Source: Acidobacteriota bacterium (lineage in GTDB: Bacteria; Acidobacteriota; Terriglobia; Bryobacterales; Bryobacteraceae). Taken from it: a stretch of DNA of 48,224 nucleotides. The stretch is from contig VFZX01000014.1 of assembly GCA_016871015.1 (NCBI GenBank), positions 1 to 48,224 on the forward strand, given 5' to 3'. Each line of letters opens with the position of its first letter. The first letter of the stretch is position 1. Shown here one piece after another: positions 34,098 through 44,585 of this stretch. The translations under genes and the position numbers were made by a program. The notes under the pieces were generated by a model. That model saw only the letters and a list, made by a program, of their open reading frames with translations. It had not been told where the DNA came from and searched no databases.

Positions 34098-35644
34098 GCC
34101 CGAGCACCGAGCAGCGGCCGCCTTTGGCGGAATTCTGGGACAACCTGCGCGCGGCGCCGCGCCGGATCCTGGACACCGCGTTCCGCGGCGGGAGTCCGTC
34201 GACCGACCGCACGCGGTCAACCTTCGTGTTCGGAAACGTGTTCCTGCACCTGCACTCGGCCCGCGTTCACCGCTGGACGCTGCGTTGGACGGCAACCGCC
34301 GGGCTTGGAATCGCCACGACGGCTGCCTTCCTGATCACGCTGGTGACGGGCGTCCTGCTGATGTTCTACTACAAGCCTTACCCGGACGTCGCCTACCAGT
34401 CGATCAAGGACATCCACTTCGTCGTCCCCACCGGCCGCTTCATGCGCAACATCCATCGATGGGCGGCGAACGTGATGGTGGTGACTGTGATTCTACACAT
34501 GGCTCGCGCCTTCTATACGGCGGCCTACCGGAAGCCGCGCGAGTTCAACTGGGTGATCGGGATGGGGCTGCTGGCGGTCACGCTGGGACTCTCCTTTACC
34601 GGATATCTGCTGCCGTGGGACCAGCTTGCCTATTGGGCGATCACGATCGGAGCCAATATCGCGCAGTCGCCACGGGAGGTGACCGACGCGCTGGAGATCA
34701 CTGAATGGTTCGATCCGGGCGGATTCCAACGTGCGCTGCTGCTCGGGTCGGAGGTTGTGGGTGAAGAAGCGCTGATCCGCTTCTACCTGCTCCATGTCAT
34801 GATCCTGCCGCTGGTGCTGGTGGGGTTGATGAGCATCCACTTCTGGCGGATCCGCAAGGACGGCGGACTGGCGCGTCCCGTCGATGCGGACCAGCGGCTG
34901 GAGCCCGAGCCCGGCGTGTATCCGGTGTTCACGCAGGCGCCGGAGAAGACCTACCAACTGGCGGCCGTCGTCGAGGGCCGGACGCCGGCGGTCGGCCGTG
35001 GTCCGGAAAACACCGTGCCCTCGATGCCGCACCTGTTCTACGCCGAGTTGGGCGTGCTGATGCTTACGACGCTGATCTGTGTCGCGCTGTCGATCGTGTC
35101 GGACGCGCCTCTGAAGGAGCTGGCAAATCCGAGCGTGCCGGAGAATCCGGCCAAGGCGCCGTGGTACTTCCTCGGCCTGCAGGAGCTGGTCGCTTTCTCA
35201 GCATTCATGGGCGGAATCGGGATTCCCACGATCGTGCTCGCCGGACTGGGGTTGATTCCCTATCTCGACCGGGAATCCGAGGGCACGGGCCTGTGGTTTG
35301 GCGGACCCGGCGGATGGCCGCTGGTGAAGCGCGCGCTGGTGGTGGGATTCGGCGCGTCGATCCTGGTGGAGGCGTTCGTGATCCGGTACGGCTGGATCCG
35401 CGAGTGGTTCCCCAGCGTCGGCCAGCTTGTGGTGACGGTCCTCAATCCCGGGACGCTGTTGACATTGATCTACGGCGCTTACTCGGTGTGGCTTGTGAAG
35501 CGCTATCGTTCGACGCGCGCGGGCGCGCTGGGGTTGTTCACTTGTTTCCTGTGCGGATTCCTGGTGCTGACGGTGGTCGGGACATATTTCCGCGGTCCGA
35601 ACTGGGACTTCTACTGGTCGCCGTCGCAATGGCCGAGGCATTGA
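34094..35644 (+). CDS. cytochrome b of a bc-type complex (b6 plus subunit IV in one chain)
   Basis: A 516-residue membrane protein that would bind two b hemes and oxidise quinol. Heme ligands are His121 and His135 (13 residues between) in helix B, and His234 and His249 (14 between) in helix D. The 14-residue spacing in helix D is the b6-type form. The Qo-site loop [10 protein letters not shown] at about 357 (preceded by Lys-Ala, not Pro-Glu) replaces PEWY, a variant seen in several bacterial b-type cytochromes. A C-terminal extension adds about four helices, giving subunit IV and more. The open frame reaches to 34010, but the ATG at 34094, with an ATGA overlap to the Rieske gene, is the natural start. 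Confidence 0.92.
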   Translation: MSPSTEQRPPLAEFWDNLRAAPRRILDTAFRGGSPSTDRTRSTFVFGNVFLHLHSARVHRWTLRWTATAGLGIATTAAFLITLVTGVLLMFYYKPYPDVAYQSIKDIHFVVPTGRFMRNIHRWAANVMVVTVILHMARAFYTAAYRKPREFNWVIGMGLLAVTLGLSFTGYLLPWDQLAYWAITIGANIAQSPREVTDALEITEWFDPGGFQRALLLGSEVVGEEALIRFYLLHVMILPLVLVGLMSIHFWRIRKDGGLARPVDADQRLEPEPGVYPVFTQAPEKTYQLAAVVEGRTPAVGRGPENTVPSMPHLFYAELGVLMLTTLICVALSIVSDAPLKELANPSVPENPAKAPWYFLGLQELVAFSAFMGGIGIPTIVLAGLGLIPYLDRESEGTGLWFGGPGGWPLVKRALVVGFGASILVEAFVIRYGWIREWFPSVGQLVVTVLNPGTLLTLIYGAYSVWLVKRYRSTRAGALGLFTCFLCGFLVLTVVGTYFRGPNWDFYWSPSQWPRH

Positions 35645-35649
35645 ACGCG

Positions 35650-37293
35650 ATGAAGAAGAACAAAATCCTGCTTCTGGTGTCGAGCATTGGCGTGTTCGTG
35701 CTGCTGGCCGCGGCTGCCATCGACGAGAACTTCTTGAAGCAGTGGCGCCGGATTCAGGCATCCGGCAGCCACGACGGCGAGCCGATCCCGGTGCAGTTGC
35801 GGCAGGTGGTGAACATGGGTCTGCGTACTGCCGACCGCTGCGTGAGTTGCCACGTCAGCATGGGACCGGGCGAGGATGGTGTCACCGGGAATGCGTTGTT
35901 CAAGAAACATCCGCCGGTGGTGCATGATCCGGCGCAGTACGGATGCACGGTTTGCCACGGCGGACAAGGATTGGCAACCGAAAAGGACGATGCGCACGGC
36001 ACGGTCCACTTCTGGCCCGAACCGATGATCCCGGCGGCAGTGGCCGAGGCCGGATGCGGAACCTGCCACGCGGCGCCTGGAGTTCCATCCCGCGACACGC
36101 TACGGCAGGCGCGGGCCACGTTCGAACGGCTGGACTGCGGGGCGTGCCACCGCGTGGATGGGCGCGGCGGGACGATCCGTCCGGACGGTGGTGGCATGGA
36201 GGGTCCGGACCTGTCGCGTGTGGGGATCACGGGTTATGACGCGGGATGGCACGGCAAGCATGTGGCCAAGGCGGCCGCCGCGGACAAGGGTCCGTGGAAG
36301 ACTTCGTTCGCGCCCGTGCCGGAGGCGGACCAGGGGGCTGTAGCGATGTACCTTGCCGTACGCAACAGTGCGCCGAGGCTGACCGAAGCCAAGTCCGTGT
36401 TCCTGAGCTACGGGTGCCTGGGCTGCCATCGTCTGAGCGGAGTGGGCGGGGACGAGGGTCCCGATCTGACACGCGCCGGAGAGCGGGATCCGGGCCAGAC
36501 CGACTTCACGCACGTGCCCGAACAGCAGGGCCTGGACAACTGGATCGCCGAGCATTTCCGTTCGCCAGGCGCTGTGATGACGGGGTCGAAGATGCCGGCC
36601 GTGGCGGCCCCCGAGTCCGACATCCAGCAGTTGACGATGTTCGTGCTTTCGCTGCGGCGGCGTGAACTGCCCGGCGCGTATATGCCAAAGGACCGGATCG
36701 CGGTGGCGCGGATGGGGCAGCGCGAGTTCGCCCCGGATGGCGCGACCATCTACGGTGCGTTCTGCGCCGGCTGTCACGGCCTCAATGGCCTGGGACGGAC
36801 GAGCGGCGATGAAACGTTTCCCGCAATTGCGAATCCGGAGTTTCAAAAGCTCGTCACGGACCGGTTCCTCACGGAGACGATCGCGCGGGGACGGCCGGGA
36901 CGCAGGATGCCGGGTTGGAAAAAGGAAGGCGGGCTGCGGCCCGAGGAGATCCGCGTAGTGGTGGAGCACCTTCGCGCGCTGGCCGGTGTGACGGGACGGA
37001 CCGAAGAGGACGCATGGAAGGCGAACGGGTCCACCGCGGAAGGCCGCAAACTGTACGCGGCGGCATGCGCGGGCTGCCATGGCGACAAAGGCCAGGGTGC
37101 GAAGGGGCCGTCGCTTGGAACCAGGGCGTTCCTCGAAGTGGCCACCGAAGGCTACCTGCGCGACACCATCACCAAAGGCCGTCCGGGTACCGTCATGCCC
37201 GCATTCGGCGAGCCGTCGACGGTGCACCGGACTTTGACGCCGGGGGATGTGGAATCGATCGTGACCTTCATCAATTTATGGAAGGGGAAGTAA
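35650..37293 (+). CDS. heptaheme membrane-anchored cytochrome c
   Basis: A 547-residue protein with an N-terminal anchor ([19 protein letters not shown]) and seven CXXCH sites: CVSCH (64), CTVCH (99), CGTCH (136), CGACH (163), CLGCH (256), CAGCH (372) and CAGCH (473). The last three lie in separate mono-heme class I domains, each with a downstream Met region (SKMP, RRMP, TVMPAFG). The first four are close together in a multiheme head. It replaces the single-heme c1 subunit of a bc complex and could pass electrons on to the molybdoenzyme complex. The start at 35650 follows a GAGG at 35635-35638 and gives the anchor directly; an ATG at 35629 would add seven residues and overlap cytochrome b. 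A long upstream frame is spurious. Confidence 0.88.
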   Translation: MKKNKILLLVSSIGVFVLLAAAAIDENFLKQWRRIQASGSHDGEPIPVQLRQVVNMGLRTADRCVSCHVSMGPGEDGVTGNALFKKHPPVVHDPAQYGCTVCHGGQGLATEKDDAHGTVHFWPEPMIPAAVAEAGCGTCHAAPGVPSRDTLRQARATFERLDCGACHRVDGRGGTIRPDGGGMEGPDLSRVGITGYDAGWHGKHVAKAAAADKGPWKTSFAPVPEADQGAVAMYLAVRNSAPRLTEAKSVFLSYGCLGCHRLSGVGGDEGPDLTRAGERDPGQTDFTHVPEQQGLDNWIAEHFRSPGAVMTGSKMPAVAAPESDIQQLTMFVLSLRRRELPGAYMPKDRIAVARMGQREFAPDGATIYGAFCAGCHGLNGLGRTSGDETFPAIANPEFQKLVTDRFLTETIARGRPGRRMPGWKKEGGLRPEEIRVVVEHLRALAGVTGRTEEDAWKANGSTAEGRKLYAAACAGCHGDKGQGAKGPSLGTRAFLEVATEGYLRDTITKGRPGTVMPAFGEPSTVHRTLTPGDVESIVTFINLWKGK

Positions 37294-37297
37294 CGCT

Positions 37298-40744
<3,447 letters not shown>

Positions 40745-40746
40745 AG

Positions 40747-41874
40747 ATGGCACGCGTTTATAACTGGCAACTCGGACGGGAGATGTCGTACTGGTATCCG
40801 GAGAGCCGCCCCCAGCGGCAGTTCGCGGCCGTGTTCGACACCAACAAGTGCATCGCATGCCAAACCTGCACGCTGGCATGCAAGACCACCTGGACTTCGG
40901 GCCGCGGGCAAGAGTACATGTTGTGGAACAACGTGGAATCGAAGCCGTACGGATTCTATCCGCTGGCCTGGGACCTGAAGCTGCTGGACATGCTCGATGG
41001 TGGCAAGTGGAACGGCAGCCGTTACGAGGGGCAGACTGTCTTTGAGTCCGCTCCGGCGGGCGAGCGGGTGCTCGGCTGGCGGCCGGAGTCGGAAGACTAC
41101 GCCTACCCGAACTGTGGCGAGGACGATTGCGCGGGCCAGGTGGATGGTGGCGCCAGCATGGCCATGCCGCACATGAACTGGTTCTACTACCTGGCGAGGA
41201 TCTGCAACCATTGCTCCTACCCAGCTTGTCTGGCGTCGTGCCCGCGCGGGTCGATCTACAAGCGCCCTGAGGACGGAATCGTGCTGGTGGACCAGGGCCG
41301 GTGCCGGGGCTACCAGGAGTGCGTCAAGGGTTGCCCGTACAAGAAGGTGTTCTTCAACCCGATGACCGGAACGTCGGAGAAGTGCATCGCCTGCTTCCCC
41401 AAGATCGAGCAGGGAATTCAGCCCCAGTGTTTCGTGAACTGCATTGGCAAGATCCGGATGGCGGGGTGGATCTCGAAGCCTCAAGACGCGCGGCCGGAGA
41501 ATCCGATCGACTACCTGGTCCACATCAAGAAGGTGGCGCTGCCCCTGTTTCCGCAGTTCGGGCTGGAGCCGAATGTCTACTACATCCCGCCGGTGCATGT
41601 CCCCACGGCGTTCACGCGCCAGATGTTCGGACCCGGTGTGGACGACGCCATCAAGACTTACCGCAACGCGAAGAACGATCCGGATCTTGCAGGACTGCTG
41701 TGCCTGTTCGGATCGAGTGAGATGGTGATGCCGCGCTGGCGGCGGCAGGGCGACACCGTCACCGGACTCGACGAGAAGGGCAACGCGCTGGTCCGCGTGC
41801 CGATGAACGAGCCGGTGCACGTGCGTCCGGCATACGACAAGCTCTACCAGATCGCACGCACGAACTGCCCGTAG
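40747..41874 (+). CDS. type II molybdoenzyme iron-sulfur beta subunit (NarH/EbdB-like)
   Basis: A 375-residue protein with four cluster sites. Site I is [11 protein letters not shown] (Cys35, 38, 41, 45); site II is [14 protein letters not shown] (153, 156, 161, 165). Site III is [15 protein letters not shown] (186, 192, 196, with Tyr189 in place of Cys, so probably [3Fe-4S]). Site IV is CIACFP followed by CFVNCIG (213, 216, 228, 232). The order and spacing match beta subunits of ethylbenzene dehydrogenase, selenate reductase and DMS dehydrogenase. It has no signal peptide and is presumably exported with the Tat-bearing alpha subunit. It carries electrons between the alpha Mo site and the heme b gamma subunit. 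The start is ATG 40747 after a GAGAGAGGA ribosome site; an upstream frame extension overlapping alpha is rejected. Confidence 0.92.
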   Translation: MARVYNWQLGREMSYWYPESRPQRQFAAVFDTNKCIACQTCTLACKTTWTSGRGQEYMLWNNVESKPYGFYPLAWDLKLLDMLDGGKWNGSRYEGQTVFESAPAGERVLGWRPESEDYAYPNCGEDDCAGQVDGGASMAMPHMNWFYYLARICNHCSYPACLASCPRGSIYKRPEDGIVLVDQGRCRGYQECVKGCPYKKVFFNPMTGTSEKCIACFPKIEQGIQPQCFVNCIGKIRMAGWISKPQDARPENPIDYLVHIKKVALPLFPQFGLEPNVYYIPPVHVPTAFTRQMFGPGVDDAIKTYRNAKNDPDLAGLLCLFGSSEMVMPRWRRQGDTVTGLDEKGNALVRVPMNEPVHVRPAYDKLYQIARTNCP

Positions 41875-41883
41875 GAGGACGCC

Positions 41884-42735
41884 ATGACAATGAAGAGGAA
41901 GCTGGCACTGGCAGGCGCGCTCATGGCCACGGTGGCGTGCCAGACCAAAGCTCCGGTGGCGAACGAAGTGGTTGCCATGCCGGTGGCGAAGCTGCCAGCC
42001 GCGCCGCAGGACTCCGGGTGGTCAGCGGCGTCTGAACACACAGCAAAGCTGCTGCCGCAGGACCTGGTGGATCCGCGTTTGATGAAGGCGTCGACCGCTG
42101 AGGTGCGGGTCCGCGCAGTTGCGAGCGGGTCCGAGATCGCCTTCCGGCTCGAGTGGACCGACCCCGTGGTGAACGACCTTCCCGGACCGGGGCGGTTCCT
42201 GGATGGCTGCGCGATCCAGATTCCGCGGGTCCGCGAAGCGAATCCTCCCGATCCCCAGATGGGCCAGGCGGCCAAGCCGGTCGACATCGCGTTCTGGCGG
42301 GCGGACTGGCAGGCGTCGGTGAACGGCCGCGAGGACTCGATCCGTGCGCTGTACCCGAATGCGGCCGTAGACCACTACCCGTTCGAGGCCAAGTCCATCG
42401 AGCCGGGGTCGGCAGTGGCAAAAGAGATGGCGGCGCGATATGCCCCGGCCCAGGCGGTGGGAAACCGGCGTGTGGGGCCGCGCGTCTCGCCCGTGGAGGA
42501 CATGGTGGCGGAGGGGCCGGGGACGCTGTCCCCGGGTCCAGGGGGGTCGCGTGGGAAGGGTGAGCGGACGGACGGCGGGTGGTCCGTGATGATCGTGCGG
42601 AAGATGCCAGAGGGGCTGGCGCCGCGGCAGCGGACCCAGATCGCCTTCGCTGTGTGGGAGGGCTCGAAGGAGGAGACAGGGGCGCGGAAGATGCGGACAG
42701 GTTGGATTCCGCTATCGGTGAAGGAGTCCAAGTGA
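41884..42735 (+). CDS. ethylbenzene-dehydrogenase-type heme b gamma subunit (lipoprotein)
   Basis: A 283-residue exported protein of the EB_dh family. The N-terminus MTMKRKLALAGALMATVAC has a lipobox-like end with Cys19, so it may be a periplasmic lipoprotein. The core contains AFRLEWTDPVVND, PDPQMGQAAKPVDIAFWRAD and a late RTGWIPLSVKES, which matches EbdC/DdhC/SerC-type subunits that bind one heme b by Met and Lys. Met126 in PQMGQ is the likely Met ligand and a late Lys the other. A Gly/Pro-rich insert lies at about 211-227. It accepts electrons from the beta subunit and could pass them to the heptaheme cytochrome. The ribosome site is AGGAGG at 41873-41878. Confidence 0.87.
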   Translation: MTMKRKLALAGALMATVACQTKAPVANEVVAMPVAKLPAAPQDSGWSAASEHTAKLLPQDLVDPRLMKASTAEVRVRAVASGSEIAFRLEWTDPVVNDLPGPGRFLDGCAIQIPRVREANPPDPQMGQAAKPVDIAFWRADWQASVNGREDSIRALYPNAAVDHYPFEAKSIEPGSAVAKEMAARYAPAQAVGNRRVGPRVSPVEDMVAEGPGTLSPGPGGSRGKGERTDGGWSVMIVRKMPEGLAPRQRTQIAFAVWEGSKEETGARKMRTGWIPLSVKESK

Positions 42736-43355
42736 CCGTAGAGGGACTTGCCGGCGAACGGCTGCGGGAGGCGGCGGAGTGGAGGTTGATCTCGCTGCTG
42801 TTTGAATGTCCGTCGGCGGTGTGGCGCAGCAGTGTCGCGGAGATGGCTGGTGAGGTGGGGGATTCCGACCTCCGCGAAGCCGCGGGACGGGCGCAAGAGG
42901 AAGCCTCCGAGGGGCTCTATCATTCGACGTTTGGTCCCGGCGGTCCGGCGCCGCCGCGCGAGGTGACGCACCGGGACATGATGCAGCTTGGGTACCTGAT
43001 GTCCGAGCTTGACACCTATTACCGCGCGTTCGGCTTCCAGCCGTTGGGCGCCGAGCCGCCCGATCACATTGCGGTGGAAGCGGGATTCGTGTCGTACCTG
43101 AAGTTCAAAGAAGCGTATGCATTGGCGTGCGGGGATGGCGAGGCGGCTGCGGTGGTGGCCAGCGGCTGCGCGGAGTTCCTCAAAGAGCACCTGTCGTCAA
43201 TCGCGACGCCGATGGCGGAGGCTTTGGCGGGCTCCGGTGTCTTATACCTGGAGGCGGTGGCCAGGGCGCTCGCGCTGCGGACGCCAGTGGCGAAGCCACG
43301 GTTCGTGGTGCTGGATGGCGCGGCGGAGGATACCGAAACCTGCGGTGCATGCTAG
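42732..43355 (+). CDS. TorD/NarJ-like molybdoenzyme assembly chaperone
   Basis: A 207-residue, mostly helical cytoplasmic protein of the TorD/DmsD/NarJ superfamily, which binds the Tat signal of the alpha subunit and holds it for cofactor insertion. The family-like core is YHSTFGPGGPAPPREVTHRD followed by LMSELDTYYRAFGF and PDHIAVEAGFVSYL. The C-terminus ends CGAC (a CxxC pair), unusual for the family as I know it. The start is a GTG overlapping the gamma stop (GTGA, 42732-42735). The upstream frame extension inside the gamma gene is rejected. It is last in the operon. Confidence 0.85.
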   Translation: MTVEGLAGERLREAAEWRLISLLFECPSAVWRSSVAEMAGEVGDSDLREAAGRAQEEASEGLYHSTFGPGGPAPPREVTHRDMMQLGYLMSELDTYYRAFGFQPLGAEPPDHIAVEAGFVSYLKFKEAYALACGDGEAAAVVASGCAEFLKEHLSSIATPMAEALAGSGVLYLEAVARALALRTPVAKPRFVVLDGAAEDTETCGAC

Positions 43356-43367
43356 GATCGTACCGGA

Positions 43368-43928
43368 ATGGCTCTCGCGGCACGGCGGTACACAGAACTT
43401 GAATACGCGGCGATGGAGGAGATGGCGGACCACCGCAGCGAGTTCTTCAACGGTGAGATCTTCGCGATGACTGGCGGGACACGGACGCATTCGCGATTGT
43501 GTATCGCGGTGCTGCTGAGGTTGGAGACCGGGGTGGCCGGCAGCCGGTGCGAGGTGCTCGACTCGAACCTGAGAATCCGCATCGCGGCGACAGGGCTTCA
43601 GACTTACCCGGACGCGAGCGTCGTGTGCGGAGATGCCCAATTCTGGGGGCAGTCCGAAGATTGCGTCATGAATCCCCGGCTAATCGTCGAGGTGCATTCC
43701 AAGGGAACCGCATCCTACGGCCGGGGGAAGAAGTTCGAGCATTATAAGCAGATCCCTTCGCTGCAAGAGTACGTGCTGGTTTGGCAGGACCGGATGCGGA
43801 TTGAGGTGTTCCGGCGCGAAGCGGGGTGGGCCGGTATTGCGGCCGAGGGTCCCAGCGCAACCGCCCGGCTGGAGAGCATCGGTGTGGATCTGCCACTGGC
43901 CGGGATCTACACCGGAATTCTGCGATAG
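43368..43928 (+). CDS. Uma2 family (DUF820) restriction-like nuclease protein
   Basis: A 186-residue PD-(D/E)XK-fold protein. The motifs are YPDASVVCG (catalytic-type Asp), PRLIVEVHSKGT (Glu; usually EVLSPST) and GRGKKFEHYKQIPSLQEYVLV (Lys in the following helix). Uma2 proteins are abundant in Cyanobacteria, Chloroflexi and Acidobacteria; their role is unproven, sometimes linked to mobile elements. It begins 12 bases after the TorD-like stop, but its content is unrelated to the operon and it may be transcribed with it only by read-through. Confidence 0.88.
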   Translation: MALAARRYTELEYAAMEEMADHRSEFFNGEIFAMTGGTRTHSRLCIAVLLRLETGVAGSRCEVLDSNLRIRIAATGLQTYPDASVVCGDAQFWGQSEDCVMNPRLIVEVHSKGTASYGRGKKFEHYKQIPSLQEYVLVWQDRMRIEVFRREAGWAGIAAEGPSATARLESIGVDLPLAGIYTGILR

Positions 43929-43937
43929 CATAAGGCC

Positions 43938-44465
43938 ATGAGCACGCTTGCCACTCTGATGACAGTGGAGGAGTACCGCCGGTTGCCGAATCCGGGAAAC
44001 GGGGCTCACTACGAACTTCATCATGGGGAGGTAGTGCTGGTGTCCGCACCGAAGCAGCGTCACGTGGATAAGCAGGTGAGGATCGCCCAGATCTTGGGCG
44101 AGGCGCTTCGTTCGTTCGGATTCTGCTGGACCGAAGTGCCGTTCCGGCCGGCGCCGGAACATGAAGTCTGGGTCGCGGATGTCGCTGTCGTCTCGTGGGA
44201 GCGATGGCGGTCGATTGATCCCGACGACAATCTGGGGGGCGCTCCGGAGATTGTGGTCGAGGTGATGTCCCCATCCAATACGTGGACTGAGATGGAGGAC
44301 AAGGCTGAGACCTGCTTCGCTGGAGGCGCACTTCAGTTCTGGACGGTCCGGACCGACGGGGAGATCACGGTGAGAAGCCGCGACGGAGTCAACAGGACAT
44401 TCTCTCCCGGAGTCCCGATCCCTATGGATGCCTTCGGGATTGGGCCTGTCACGGTTCCAGCCTGA
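43938..44465 (+). CDS. Uma2 family (DUF820) protein, second copy
   Basis: A 175-residue member of the same family as the upstream gene but clearly divergent. The motifs are MTVEEYRRLPNPGNGAHYEL (typical opening), WVADVAVVS (Asp), EIVVEVMSPSNT (Glu) and EDKAETCFAGGALQFWTV (Lys; usually followed by Y-x-x-x-G-x-x-E-Y-W). The terminal LQFW in place of x-E-Y-W is a small change. It lies nine bases after the first Uma2 gene, so the two form a pair. Tandem Uma2 genes are common in genomes where the family is expanded. Confidence 0.87.
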   Translation: MSTLATLMTVEEYRRLPNPGNGAHYELHHGEVVLVSAPKQRHVDKQVRIAQILGEALRSFGFCWTEVPFRPAPEHEVWVADVAVVSWERWRSIDPDDNLGGAPEIVVEVMSPSNTWTEMEDKAETCFAGGALQFWTVRTDGEITVRSRDGVNRTFSPGVPIPMDAFGIGPVTVPA

Positions 44466-44493
44466 GCCGAGATTAAGCCCTGAAACCGCGGAC

Positions 44494-44511
44494 CGGGGAC
44501 CCGCGTCCCCG
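44494..44511 (+). terminator. GC-rich hairpin after the Uma2 pair
   Basis: CGGGGAC, loop CCGC, GTCCCCG is a perfect 7-bp stem starting 28 bases after the Uma2 stop. No T-run follows (TCATTGGTA), so it is not a textbook intrinsic terminator. It may still end or attenuate transcripts of the upstream genes. Confidence 0.4.
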
Positions 44512-44518
44512 TCATTGG

Positions 44519-44524
44519 TATACT
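44519..44524 (+). promoter_or_regulatory. possible -10 box (TATACT) for the NHL/TIGR03437 gene
   Basis: TATACT, five of six to TATAAT, lies 61 bases upstream of the ATG at 44586, just past the hairpin. No convincing -35 is present at the right spacing. Confidence 0.25.
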
Positions 44525-44585
44525 TAAGAAGAATTCACCGGTCCGCCGCGGCCGGTCCTTTGCTTCACTCCTCCTCGCCCAAACG

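Noticed and set aside
35161-35649. Upstream extension of the heptaheme cytochrome frame
   Set aside because: It overlaps the conserved C-terminal half of cytochrome b in another frame and is Arg/Gly-rich; the anchor sequence begins at 35650.
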